From Chloroflexota bacterium (lineage in GTDB: Bacteria; Chloroflexota; UBA11872): a stretch of DNA of 53,287 nucleotides. Location: the NCBI GenBank assembly GCA_028874175.1, contig JAPPLN010000108.1, positions 1 through 53,287 on the forward strand. The letters are read 5' to 3'. The translations under genes and the position numbers were made by a program. Of this stretch, positions 33,107 to 41,885 are shown one piece after another (position 1 is the first letter of the stretch; each line of letters opens with the position of its first letter). The notes under the pieces were generated by a model, which ran no database searches, was not told where the DNA came from, and saw only the letters and a program-made list of their open reading frames with translations.

Positions 33107-33435
33107 TGGCCCCTCCCCCTGCGATCAGACGACGAACGGCCACACCGCGCGGCCGCGTATCGCTGATTCCAGACAGCCAAAGGATGATGCGGTAGCGAAA
33201 CTCTCGTCGTCAAGAATCTCTGCCCCGAATGTCTTGACCTAGAAACTCACGGCCGCTGTGCACGCGACGCGGGTTGGGCTCTCGGCGCGCCCTGACAGGG
33301 CCGCTCCGAATGCCAGGCAGTCATGCAACCGCGATGACTTGAGACGCCGACGAGCCAGAGCCGGCGTGCTGGAGTCCATTTGCTAGATTCGCCCGCTGCG
33401 GGCGACGACGCCGCGGCGAGCCGCGCAAGGAAGAC
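33107..33435. other. divergent control region, solute-binding protein 1 / propeller 2
   Basis: 329 bases between divergent genes with no coding potential that I trust. A minus-strand promoter candidate is listed separately. On the plus strand a TAGATT near 33384 could be a -10 for the propeller gene, but no -35 fits. Confidence 0.5.
33184..33213 (-). promoter_or_regulatory. predicted promoter of solute-binding protein 1
   Basis: On the minus strand TTGACG (forward 33208-33213) is followed by 18 bases and CATCAT (forward 33184-33189), giving 5/6 and 4/6 matches. It lies about 80 bases upstream of the ATG. Confidence 0.38.
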
Positions 33436-34971
33436 ATGGCGTTCTCGTTTCCCACGGGCGTTCAGCGGCGGACCGACTGTCTCTCGATGATCCTGGGCGA
33501 GGACGTCGCCGAACAGCACATGCTGGCGTGGCGGCTGGAGCCGGGGGAACTGGATCCCAATAATCCGCTGGTGACGCCGGCGAGGCCGTGGGATAGCGGT
33601 TCGGTGTTCGCCCACGGGACGTTTGCGCATGACCCGATTGACGGGTTGTGGAAGGCCTGGCACGTCTCGACGCCGCTGACGACGGAGTACTTCGAGAATT
33701 TCCGGCGGGTAACGCACCTGGTGTCCGAAGACGGGGTGGATTGGACGCGTCCGGAACTGGACCTTTGCCCGCAGCCAGGGTATCCGCGCACGAATATCCT
33801 GCTGGACTTCGACTCCGGCGGCCCGAGCAATTACAGCTCGGTGATGATCGACCCGGACGCGGAGCCGGAGCGGCGCTACGAGATGTTCGTGATGCGCGAC
33901 CCGGGCAATACCGTCAGCGGGAGTCCGGGGTTCGTTCGCGGCCTGCCGCCACCGCCGCCGGGCGAGACGCACAAGCGCGGGATGTACCGGTATTTCTCGC
34001 CGGACGGGATCAACTGGACCGCGAGTGAAGGTCCGGTGCTGGAAGTGGCGGTGCCGGGCGTGCGGCTGGTGATTCCATACGAGAACCCGAAACACACGGC
34101 GGATACGACGTATATCTTTCGCGAGCCGGACGGCACGTACATGGCGACGCACAAGCTGGGCGAGCCGGCGCATCCGGGCGGGCTGGTGCCGTATGACGTG
34201 TTCGCGGAGGGCCGGCGGGTCATGGCGCGGCGGACGAGCCCGGACGGGTCGAACTGGAGCCCGTTTGAAACGATCATCCAGCCGGACATCTACGACCCGC
34301 AGGACATCCAGATCATGGAGCTGTGCGTGACGCCGGTGCGGAGCGGGTACCTGGGGGTGATCGGGATCTATCTGAATCGCACGCAGACGATGGAGCTGCA
34401 CCTGGGCGGGAGCGCGGACGGGCGGATCTGGGACCGGCGGGTGCGGCTGCCGGCGGTGTGGACGGGCGCGCTGGGCGATTACGGGGGCGGGATGCTGTGG
34501 CCCTCACACAACCTGATCGAACACGACGGCCGACACTATATGTACTTCTCGGCCACGGAGGGGCTGCACGGCGATCCGGCATCGAAGAGTCCTTCGATCT
34601 GGCCGTTCTTTTCGGCAATCTGCCGGGCCAGCTGGGCGGTGAACCGGTACTGGGCGGCGGTTTCGGGTCCCGGCGGGGACGTGGTGGGGACGCTGACGAC
34701 GCATCCATTGCCGGTCGGCGGTCGGAGCCTGACGCTAAATGCGGCGACCTCAACGGTGACCGAGGGGACGTTGCAGGCGGAGCTGCTGGACCCGGACGGG
34801 CAGGTGGTGGATGGGTTCAGCAAGGACGATTACATCCCGTGGCACGGGGACAGCACGTCGGCGATGGCGCGCTGGACCGGCGGGACGCGGTGTCCGCTGA
34901 ACGAATGCGCGGTGCGGTTTTACCTGGAGCGGTCGCGCTTGTACGGGTACGCCTGGGAGTCGACGCCATAA
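33436..34971 (+). CDS. beta-propeller glycosidase-like protein, paralogue 2
   Basis: 511 residues with an AAGGAAG ribosome site. Repeated blade motifs SEDGVDW, SPDGINW, SPDGSNW and SADGRIW give the S-x-DG-x-x-W signature seen in the other three paralogues. The C-terminal beta-sandwich module (about residues 420-511) ends RLYGYAW. No signal peptide. It heads a plus-strand run with a penicillin-acylase-family hydrolase 17 bases downstream and a CrtI-like oxidoreductase, so it probably acts in the same pathway. Family members are often annotated as GH32/GH43-like or hypothetical; enzymatic activity is unproven. Confidence 0.8.
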   Translation: MAFSFPTGVQRRTDCLSMILGEDVAEQHMLAWRLEPGELDPNNPLVTPARPWDSGSVFAHGTFAHDPIDGLWKAWHVSTPLTTEYFENFRRVTHLVSEDGVDWTRPELDLCPQPGYPRTNILLDFDSGGPSNYSSVMIDPDAEPERRYEMFVMRDPGNTVSGSPGFVRGLPPPPPGETHKRGMYRYFSPDGINWTASEGPVLEVAVPGVRLVIPYENPKHTADTTYIFREPDGTYMATHKLGEPAHPGGLVPYDVFAEGRRVMARRTSPDGSNWSPFETIIQPDIYDPQDIQIMELCVTPVRSGYLGVIGIYLNRTQTMELHLGGSADGRIWDRRVRLPAVWTGALGDYGGGMLWPSHNLIEHDGRHYMYFSATEGLHGDPASKSPSIWPFFSAICRASWAVNRYWAAVSGPGGDVVGTLTTHPLPVGGRSLTLNAATSTVTEGTLQAELLDPDGQVVDGFSKDDYIPWHGDSTSAMARWTGGTRCPLNECAVRFYLERSRLYGYAWESTP

Positions 34972-34988
34972 ACATTGACTTGTTGGAA

Positions 34989-37370
34989 ATGCTGCGCCAG
35001 TTGGGGCGCGGGGAGTCGATTGCGGACGTTTGCGCTTGGGCGGGGGTGACGGAAGGCGAATTCGAGGCCTGGTGGGAGCGGGAGACCAGGCGCCGGCTGG
35101 CGGTGATCGACGGGGAGACCGGGGGGCCGGTAGGGGCGGCGGTGGAGATTCAGCGGGACGCCAGCGGGGTGCCGCACATCTTCGCGGAGACGGAGCCGGA
35201 TCTGTTTGTGGGGTACGGCTACGCCATGGCGCAGGACCGGTTATTCCAGATGGATTACCTGCGGCGGCAGGCGGTGGGCCGGCTGGCGGAGGTGCTGGGG
35301 CCCGAGGCGTATGACTATGACCTGCTGGCGCGGACGGTTGGGCTGCATCGAATCGCGGAGGAGGAGACGGCACGGCTGCCGGCAGAGACTGCGGCGCGGT
35401 ACGAGGCGTTCGCAGCGGGGGTGAATGCGTTTATCGAGGCGTGCCTGGAGGCGCCGCCGATCGAATTCGACCTGCTGGACTACCGGCCAGAGCCGTGGCG
35501 GCCTTTCGACTCGATTGCGCTCCTGGGAGAGTTTCGCTGGTACCTGACGGGGCGGTTGCCGGTGATCGCGGTGCCGGAGCTGGCGAAGCGCGCGCTGGGG
35601 GACGGGTCGCTGTACCGGGCGTTCCTGACGGCGGAGGCGATTGACGAGACGATCCTGCATCCCGGGGAGTACGCGAGTGGCGGCGGCGGCTCGGATCCGG
35701 TCGAGCTGCCGGTGGGCGGGATCGACGACGGTACGGGTAGCAACAACTGGGTGATTGGGCCGAGCCGGAACGCGTCGGGCGCGGCGCTGGTGGCGAGCGA
35801 TCCGCATATCGCGTTCGGCGCGCCGAACTGCTGGTACCAGGCGCACCTGGTGGGCGGGCGGTTCAACGTTGCGGGGGCCGGGTATGCGGGGGCGCCGGGG
35901 ATCCTGATCGGTCGAAACCGGCGGGTGGCCTGGGGAATTACGAACAACATCAGTTCGCAGCGGGACCTCTACCAGGAACGTACGGCGGCGTCGCACCCGC
36001 GAGCGTTTCTCTACGACGGTCGGTGGGAGCCGGCGCGGGAACGGGTGGAAGCCATCCAGGTGCGCGGCGAAGGGGTGCGCGAGGCGGTGGTGCAGTCGTC
36101 GCGAAATGGGCCGATTGTCGACGAGATCCTGCCGGATTTCGCGCGAGGGACGGGGCCGGTTTCGCTGCGGTGGGTCGGGGCGCTGCCATGTGGGTGGCCG
36201 ACGTCGATCCTGGAATCGAATGCGGCGGAGTCGTGCTCGGAATTCGAGAGCGCGCTGCGGGGCTGGGGTTCGCCGACGCTGAGCATGGTGTTTGGGGACG
36301 TTGACGGTGGCTTTGGGTATCGAGCGACGGGCCACGTGCCGATTCGTAGTCGCGAGGAGCGGGGGTACCGCCGTGGATGGGACCCCGCCGACGCGTGGCA
36401 GGGGATGATTCCGTTTGAAGGCATGCCCGCGGTGCGAGAGCCGGAGCGGGGCTGGGTGGCGACGGCCAACAACCTGCCGGCGCCGGCGGATTTTCCGTAC
36501 CCGCTGGCCAGCATGTCGCCGACCGGCTACCGCGCGCGACGCATCCGGCAGATGATCGAGACGCGCGAGCTTCACAGCCGCGAGGACATGGCCTCGATGC
36601 AGTACGACGTACTGGCGCTGCGGGCGGTGGATGCGGTGCCGGCACTGGTACAGATCCTGGACAGGGGCGACGGCCGGGCCAAGACGGCCGCGGATGCCCT
36701 GCGCGCCTGGGACCGCTGCATGGACACCACGAGCGCGGCGGCGGCGATCTTCGAGGCGTTCCAATTCCAATGGGACGATACGGTTGCCGCTGAGCGGTTC
36801 GCGGCGGACTCGTCGGCCCTGGCCGTTGGTGATTCCGCCGCCTTCGTGGCCGGCGGCATCGGTAGTTTGTCCCTGCGCCTGCTGGCTGACGACGACGTGG
36901 GCTGGTTTGCGTCGGCAGAGGCGCGTGATGCGGCCGTACGGTCGGCGATGAACCGCTCGCTCGACCAGCTCAGCGAGCGGCTTGGCAAGGACATGAGCAC
37001 GTGGAACTGGGGCCGGCTCCACACCTTGCCGCTTCAGCACCTGCTGTCCGGCCGCAGAGACCTGGGGCAGTTGCTGGACCGCGGGGGTGAGCCGGTCAGC
37101 GGCAATGGCGTGGTGGTGTCGAATACCGGCTCGGCGCCGGATTTCGTCTCGCGCAGCGGCGCCAACTATCGACTGATCGCGGACCTCGCGGAGGCGCCGG
37201 CGCAGATGTGGACATTGGACGCGGCGGGGCCGTCGGGCCAGCCCGGCAGTCCGTACTACGCCAATCAGTTCGGCGACTGGCGGAAGGGCCGCTATCACAG
37301 GACTTACCTGGGGCGAAGCGACGTCCAGGAATCGATCCGAACCACGCTGAGCCTCCTGCCTCGCGAGTGA
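34989..37370 (+). CDS. penicillin acylase family (peptidase S45) Ntn hydrolase
   Basis: 793-residue self-processing amidohydrolase that cleaves amide bonds of acylated compounds. The alpha-chain begins near VEIQRDASGVPHIFAETE (52-69). The Ntn nucleophile is Ser251 in GTGSNNWVIG, so cleavage before it would release the beta chain. RVAWGITNNISSQRDLYQE and TANNLPAP hold the conserved oxyanion/Asn residues. There is no signal peptide, unlike the usual periplasmic acylases. Instead residues 1-36 (RGESIADVCAWAGVTEGEF) look like a short helix-turn-helix-type segment. TTG 34980 is an alternative start. A broken copy of its 3' end lies at 41886-42142. Confidence 0.88.
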   Translation: MLRQLGRGESIADVCAWAGVTEGEFEAWWERETRRRLAVIDGETGGPVGAAVEIQRDASGVPHIFAETEPDLFVGYGYAMAQDRLFQMDYLRRQAVGRLAEVLGPEAYDYDLLARTVGLHRIAEEETARLPAETAARYEAFAAGVNAFIEACLEAPPIEFDLLDYRPEPWRPFDSIALLGEFRWYLTGRLPVIAVPELAKRALGDGSLYRAFLTAEAIDETILHPGEYASGGGGSDPVELPVGGIDDGTGSNNWVIGPSRNASGAALVASDPHIAFGAPNCWYQAHLVGGRFNVAGAGYAGAPGILIGRNRRVAWGITNNISSQRDLYQERTAASHPRAFLYDGRWEPARERVEAIQVRGEGVREAVVQSSRNGPIVDEILPDFARGTGPVSLRWVGALPCGWPTSILESNAAESCSEFESALRGWGSPTLSMVFGDVDGGFGYRATGHVPIRSREERGYRRGWDPADAWQGMIPFEGMPAVREPERGWVATANNLPAPADFPYPLASMSPTGYRARRIRQMIETRELHSREDMASMQYDVLALRAVDAVPALVQILDRGDGRAKTAADALRAWDRCMDTTSAAAAIFEAFQFQWDDTVAAERFAADSSALAVGDSAAFVAGGIGSLSLRLLADDDVGWFASAEARDAAVRSAMNRSLDQLSERLGKDMSTWNWGRLHTLPLQHLLSGRRDLGQLLDRGGEPVSGNGVVVSNTGSAPDFVSRSGANYRLIADLAEAPAQMWTLDAAGPSGQPGSPYYANQFGDWRKGRYHRTYLGRSDVQESIRTTLSLLPRE

Positions 37371-37385
37371 CCTCGGGTTTCCCCG

Positions 37386-38927
37386 GTGGACTATGACGCG
37401 ATCATCATCGGTTGCGGCCACAACGGGCTCGTGGCGGCGTTCTACCTGGCCCGGGCCGGGCTGCGGGTCCTCGCTCTTGAGCAAGGTCCCAAAATCGGCG
37501 GCGCGGCAACTACCGATGAGCTCTTTCCCGGCTTCCACTTCTCGACCTGCGCCCACAGTTTCGTGCTGTTTCATCCGCAAATCCTGGACGACATGCAGCT
37601 CGTGGAGCGCGGACTGCGGGTGTTTCAGCGCGATCCGGTGCAGTTCCACCTATTCGCCGATGACCAGTACCTGCTCAGCTGGAACGACCCGGAACGAACG
37701 CGCGAATCCATAGCGCGACTCTCTCGCCACGACGCAGATGCCTATGCACGCTACGGCGACTTCTGGCAACGAGCGGCCCAGCTGTTCGATCCGTATCTGC
37801 TGGATGCGCCACCAACGCTGGACGAATTCCTGCGCGCGGCGGAGGACACACCGGACGCCCGCGTCGCGCATACCCTCGTCACCGGCACCCGGCGCCAGCT
37901 GCTCGACGAATACTTCGAGTCGCCTCGCGTCAAGGCATCGCTGGGCACGACGTTCGACGCCGGCTCCACCGATAACGCCGGGGGGCTCCTGTACTTTGCC
38001 TATGCGGCGGCACTATCGCGTCGCCTGAGCAAACGCGGTCTCGCCGGATTCCCACAGGGCGGCATGGGGACCGTGACGCGGCTGCTTGGACAAGCGGCCG
38101 AAGACGCCGGCACAAAAATTCGCGTCGCGACGCCAGTGGCAAGTGTTCACGCGGTCGAATGCAGCGTCCGCGGCGTCACGCTTGTGGAAGGCACGGTCAT
38201 CACCGCCCGGATCGTGCTCTCCAACGCCGACCCCCAACGCACCTTCGTGCGGCTGGTCGCGGCCGAGCACGTACCGGATTCGTTCCTGCGGTCAGTCCGC
38301 GGGCTGCGCCTGAACGCCGGCTACCTGAAGCTGCACTGCGCCACGACCGGTCTGCCGGACTGGCGGGCCGCGCCGGGGGACGGACCGCAGCACGGCGCCA
38401 ACGTACGCATCTGCGAATCGCTGGACGATATCGACCGGGCCTGGAGCGAGGCCCGCGCCGGCCGGACGCCCATGTCACCGGTCCTTGGCCTGGTGTGTCC
38501 GTCCGTATACGACTCGTCCGTTGCGCCGGCCGGCCGCCACACGATTTCGATCTGGGCCGAATACGCGCCGGTGGGGCTCCCCGAGGGCGTCTGGGAAGAG
38601 CGGCGCGAGGAGACGACCGACGCTCTCATTGCGCAGGTCGCGCGTTACGCCCCGAATTTCCCGGACATCGTGAGCGATACCTTCCTGCATGGACCGCCGG
38701 AGATCGAGGCTCGGACCGGCATGACGCGCGGCAACATGCATCACGTCGACATGAACATCGATCAGATGCTGGGCGCGCGACCGCTACCCGGCTGCGCGGG
38801 CTACCGCACACCGCTCGACGGCCTCTACCTCTGCGGGTCCGGATGTCATCCAGGCCGCGGGGTGAGCGGGGTACCCGGCTACAACGCCGCCCGGACGGTC
38901 GTCCGGGACCTGAACCGCCCGGCGTAG
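37386..38927 (+). CDS. CrtI/PYROXD2-like FAD-dependent oxidoreductase
   Basis: 513-residue flavoprotein of the phytoene desaturase-like amine-oxidase superfamily. The dinucleotide motif IIGCGHNGLVAAFYLARAG is at 6-24, followed by LEQGPKIGGAATTDE; GFPQGGMGTVTRLLGQAAE near 221 and the C-terminal GLYLCGSGCHPGRGVSGVPG (FAD-binding) are typical. No carotenoid genes are nearby, so desaturation or oxidation of another lipid or amine is more likely. It is 15 bases after the acylase stop, with a GTG start, and completes the three-gene run. Confidence 0.86.
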   Translation: MDYDAIIIGCGHNGLVAAFYLARAGLRVLALEQGPKIGGAATTDELFPGFHFSTCAHSFVLFHPQILDDMQLVERGLRVFQRDPVQFHLFADDQYLLSWNDPERTRESIARLSRHDADAYARYGDFWQRAAQLFDPYLLDAPPTLDEFLRAAEDTPDARVAHTLVTGTRRQLLDEYFESPRVKASLGTTFDAGSTDNAGGLLYFAYAAALSRRLSKRGLAGFPQGGMGTVTRLLGQAAEDAGTKIRVATPVASVHAVECSVRGVTLVEGTVITARIVLSNADPQRTFVRLVAAEHVPDSFLRSVRGLRLNAGYLKLHCATTGLPDWRAAPGDGPQHGANVRICESLDDIDRAWSEARAGRTPMSPVLGLVCPSVYDSSVAPAGRHTISIWAEYAPVGLPEGVWEERREETTDALIAQVARYAPNFPDIVSDTFLHGPPEIEARTGMTRGNMHHVDMNIDQMLGARPLPGCAGYRTPLDGLYLCGSGCHPGRGVSGVPGYNAARTVVRDLNRPA

Positions 38928-39178
38928 TTGCGCACTCCGCCGACGGCCAGCAGCGACAGGCCGTTCGCGCCGGCAGACAGCTCGCGAGACAGAACCCTGC
39001 GGAAGCCATTGCATTGACTGATCGGGTCGGTTCGGACGCCGCCGGGTCGCAGCGGCACAGCGCGCTTGACGTCGCAGCAGAGCCGGCCAGGAGAGTCCAC
39101 ACGCCAGGCTCGGCGGCCGGGCGAGTGTCAAACGATTGCTAGCGGAGGTGAGCGGTGAATCGGGGCACCCGCATCGAA
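38928..39178. other. non-coding stretch before the tRNA remnants
   Basis: Nothing recognisable; short frames here are shadows without ribosome sites. With the two degenerate tRNAs that follow, it forms a 750-base gap between the oxidoreductase and the DUF262 gene. Confidence 0.4.
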
Positions 39179-39251
39179 GCCCATCTCCAGACTTGCACAG
39201 GGGGACCTCGCTATTTCCGAGAACGCGCTCTATCGGCTGAGCTATAGCGGC
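39179..39251 (-). pseudogene. tRNA-like remnant, resembles tRNA-Thr
   Basis: Read on the minus strand from 39251: U8/A9, a perfect D-arm GCTC-AGCCGATA-GAGC, then GCGTTCTCGGAAATAGCGAG and AGGTC. The 5' half resembles tRNA-Thr(GGU) as I remember it, but U33 is C, the anticodon reads GGA, the anticodon stem has a mismatch, the T-stem does not close (loop near TGCAAG) and only about four acceptor pairs remain. No CCA. This looks like a dead tRNA rather than a working one. Confidence 0.5.
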
Positions 39252-39451
39252 CGAAGCCATCGACGTTCTATCCGCCGGTGCGAATCACCGGCCGACCGTG
39301 CCTGATCCTTCGCAACGGAGCCCCGCCCACCGTGCGCCTGGCAGCGCGGGTGCGCAGGGCAGGCGTTGCAAGGCCGCGGGTGGAGGGTAGGAGTGCTTCA
39401 TGTCGCGACACGCCACAAATCTGCCAGTCTCGTGATGCCGCTTCTGCTAGG

Positions 39452-39524
39452 AGCGGGGGACGGGATTCGCGCCCGCGAAATCCAGCTTGGAAGGCTTGCG
39501 CTCTGCCATCTGAGCCTCCCCCGC
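39452..39524 (-). tRNA. tRNA-Gly (UCC), atypical and possibly a pseudogene
   Basis: Cloverleaf on the minus strand: acceptor GCGGGGG/CCCCCGC perfect, D-arm GCTC/GAGC, anticodon loop CTTCCAA (UCC). Departures from normal are A8 instead of U8, an A-G mismatch in the anticodon stem (CAAGC/GCTGG), T-loop CGCGAAT instead of TTCGAAT so that T54 and Psi55 are missing, discriminator U and no encoded CCA, although tRNA-Pro in this window encodes CCA. Staphylococcal cell-wall tRNA-Gly species also lack the TPsiC sequence, so a special role is possible, but decay is the simpler reading. Confidence 0.6.
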
Positions 39525-39568
39525 CGACCGGTAAGGGTTCGGCCACTCCCATTACCAAGGAGATAGCC

Positions 39569-39886
39569 ATGCTCGTTGTGTCCGAAAATGGACGTCCACT
39601 TGCCCGTGCTGGTGGTGCCAAGCTACTCGGGTCGCCTCGATGTCCGGTGAACGCATGCCAAAGCGACACTCTCGGCCGCTTCACTCCCACGTATCGGAGT
39701 TGGGCCCGGGCCAGATGCTCGAAACCACGCCGGCCAGCCACGTTCCACGTGCACGGATCGCCTGCTCGTTCCACTCAGCCTCGTCACACAATCGGGCGTT
39801 CAGACGCAAGTGTGAATGGTCCTTTAGCCCAGTTTTCTTGCACGCCCACGGAGCGTTGCTCAGTGCCGGGTTCAAGCGGTCGCTGA
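39569..39886 (+). other. strong ribosome site with doubtful small reading frame
   Basis: AGGAG (39558-39562) sits 6 bases before ATG 39569, followed by MLVVSENGRPLARAGGAKLL and a Cys/Arg-rich continuation of about 105 residues in all. The second half overlaps the 3' end of the DUF262 gene on the other strand and looks like a shadow, so only the first 35 or so codons might be the remains of a gene cut off at this boundary. Confidence 0.2.
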
Positions 39887-41558
39887 CCAGCGTCAGATTC
39901 CCAATGCGATGAACATGGTCCGACCTTTCCTGCTCGAGAAGGACCTTGTCACCCGGATCAGAAGCCTCGACCGCCCAATGTTCCTGCCAGCTTCGCGGCA
40001 GCACATGCTCAATCTGCAGCGCGTCGTACTCGATGACTTTGACCGGCTCTCCCTTGTAATAGTCGTCGCGCTGAAGCCGCGAATCGACCGCGCCCAGCAA
40101 GAGTCGAAGCCGATACTGGGAAATCCCGCCGTATCCGTAGTATGTCGAGCTTCGGAACTGTCCGATCAGTTCTTCGTCCGTCGGCCACGGACATCCGTGC
40201 GGTCCCCGACGAAGCGCTTCGACGATAGCCCTCCCGGCATTGGCGCCCGCCGCTTGCGCCGCCCGAAGCACACCGGCGAACACTTGGCCGTAGGCGCGAG
40301 TCTGAGCCTTGATCGCCATGCGCCGAATTACGAACGACTCGATGGCGCGGAAGGCCATCTCCCTCTCGTTGGGAGCTAGTTTCTCGCTGGGCAGGGTCAG
40401 AAGCCACAGGAGAATGGGCGTGGCAACCGTAACGCCAAGTCGATCGATTCGCTGAAACGAGAGGCGTTCCGCGTCTGTCGCACCTTCCATACGGCCGTGG
40501 AGCCTCTCGTAGGCATCTGCGTAATGATCGAGTCCGTGAAGCGCGTTGACGGCGGTAGTGCCACTGTCGAGCAGCCAACTGCGAAACTCGCCGTACAGGC
40601 GACCGACATTGATCACACGACCGCGCTGGGCAATCAGCCAGTCACCCATCAGCCAGTCCTGTCTCGCCCTGCGGGCGTGGCCGGCCCCGATCGACTCCCG
40701 CCACCAATCGTCGGCTCTGTCGAATCGAGCCCACACCTCGTTGTATAGCTGCTCGGGATCATGGCCCTTCGTCTGGGCGCGCATGAAGAGCAGGTTCTTC
40801 ACCAGATCCGTCGCCGAGAGCGGAGTATTGCGGGCGTTCAGCGCTTCGAAGATGACCTGCGCGTCGTCGACATCTTCTAGATCGATCAATACCAGCTTTA
40901 CGTGCGCCATCAACGTGGACACGAGAAGCGACGCGCGTCGCTGTACCGAGTCACCCGCGCCATACGGATCCTCGGACACGCTCTCGTCCTCCAGAAACCC
41001 GATCACTTGATTGAAAAAGAACTCGCGCGCCTCAGCGAAGACTGAGTCGTTCGACGGGACCGGCTCCTCCGCAATGGCACGGCGATAGCGTACGGACTCC
41101 ATTCGTCGCGGCCAGACTTTGTGTACATCGTCGCCCGACCAGATTTCCTCGTCATTTCGGGTCAGCTTGCGCAGTTGCGCCAGTTGAAGCCTCGCGGTGC
41201 CCCCAATCCGGAGAGCGTCCAGCGTTCCCATCAAGAGAAGTTGCAGCGTGATAAGACGTTGCTGACCGTCCACCACCAAGCGCGTCTTGATGTCCAAGGG
41301 GCCAGTGGGATACGGCTCGACGACTATTGCACCCAGAAAGTGAGGAGTTGCCTCATCATCTGCCACGGAGGCTGGCTTGTCCGCCAGGTGCGACGCTCGT
41401 CGGGTCTCCGCCAAGCGCTCTGCGGTGGACTCCACATCGGCCCAGAGCGGCTCCCACTGCCGCTCGCGGCCCCATACGTATGGGCGCTGGTACACGGGAA
41501 CTACGAAACGCCGGTCGCCGTTGAGAATCTCTTGTAGCGTGTTGGTATCGGCTTTCAT
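39681..41558 (-). CDS. GmrSD-type DUF262/DUF1524 restriction endonuclease
   Basis: 625-residue fused type IV-like restriction enzyme. The N-terminal DUF262 (ParB-like NTPase) has VPVYQRPYVWG (20-30) and the VVDGQQRLITL motif (95-105, DGQQR at 97-101). The C-terminal DUF1524 His-Me finger nuclease has IEHVLPRSW (516-524, His518), the GNLTLVSDRLN segment (Asn554) and a trailing WACKK. GmrSD enzymes cut modified phage DNA (glucosylated hydroxymethylcytosine); relatives include BrxU and SspE. It stands alone, without BREX or Dnd genes, between degenerate tRNAs and a pseudogene. Visibly less GC-rich than the surroundings, consistent with horizontal transfer. Confidence 0.9.
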   Translation of the reverse strand: MKADTNTLQEILNGDRRFVVPVYQRPYVWGRERQWEPLWADVESTAERLAETRRASHLADKPASVADDEATPHFLGAIVVEPYPTGPLDIKTRLVVDGQQRLITLQLLLMGTLDALRIGGTARLQLAQLRKLTRNDEEIWSGDDVHKVWPRRMESVRYRRAIAEEPVPSNDSVFAEAREFFFNQVIGFLEDESVSEDPYGAGDSVQRRASLLVSTLMAHVKLVLIDLEDVDDAQVIFEALNARNTPLSATDLVKNLLFMRAQTKGHDPEQLYNEVWARFDRADDWWRESIGAGHARRARQDWLMGDWLIAQRGRVINVGRLYGEFRSWLLDSGTTAVNALHGLDHYADAYERLHGRMEGATDAERLSFQRIDRLGVTVATPILLWLLTLPSEKLAPNEREMAFRAIESFVIRRMAIKAQTRAYGQVFAGVLRAAQAAGANAGRAIVEALRRGPHGCPWPTDEELIGQFRSSTYYGYGGISQYRLRLLLGAVDSRLQRDDYYKGEPVKVIEYDALQIEHVLPRSWQEHWAVEASDPGDKVLLEQERSDHVHRIGNLTLVSDRLNPALSNAPWACKKTGLKDHSHLRLNARLCDEAEWNEQAIRARGTWLAGVVSSIWPGPNSDTWE

Positions 41559-41885
41559 GGAGTTCTCCGATAGTTCACAGTGAACTACCTCCGCGTTTGG
41601 GCGAATATGCGGAATGCCGAGCTAAGTCGTAGAGTCCGCACGACTCGATGCGCTCGGCCTCTTGTCGGGATGTACGATTCTGCCAGAGCCCGCCGGGAAC
41701 CTGGCAACGGGCGGAGTTTGTGACGGAGTGGTCGACGCATCCGCCGTAGCAACTCCCGAATCCCGTCACTTATCGTAGACCAAAGACCCGCCACTGACAC
41801 TTGGTGAAGGAGAGTCTCTTCCCTATGGGCCGGGGACCGGACTACATGAACCGTCCCGTTCGCCGTGCCTACGTGTTCGCGCGCC
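41559..41885. other. gap upstream of the DUF262 gene
   Basis: About 330 bases with no recognisable gene. An AT-richer stretch near 41560-41590 includes the inverted repeat TAGTTCACAGTGAACTA (41570-41586), just upstream of the DUF262 start at 41558, which could bind a regulator or form part of its promoter. Confidence 0.45.

Noticed and set aside
35241..37649. 802-codon frame on the minus strand
   Set aside because: Antisense shadow of the penicillin acylase gene, His/Arg/Pro-rich without domains.
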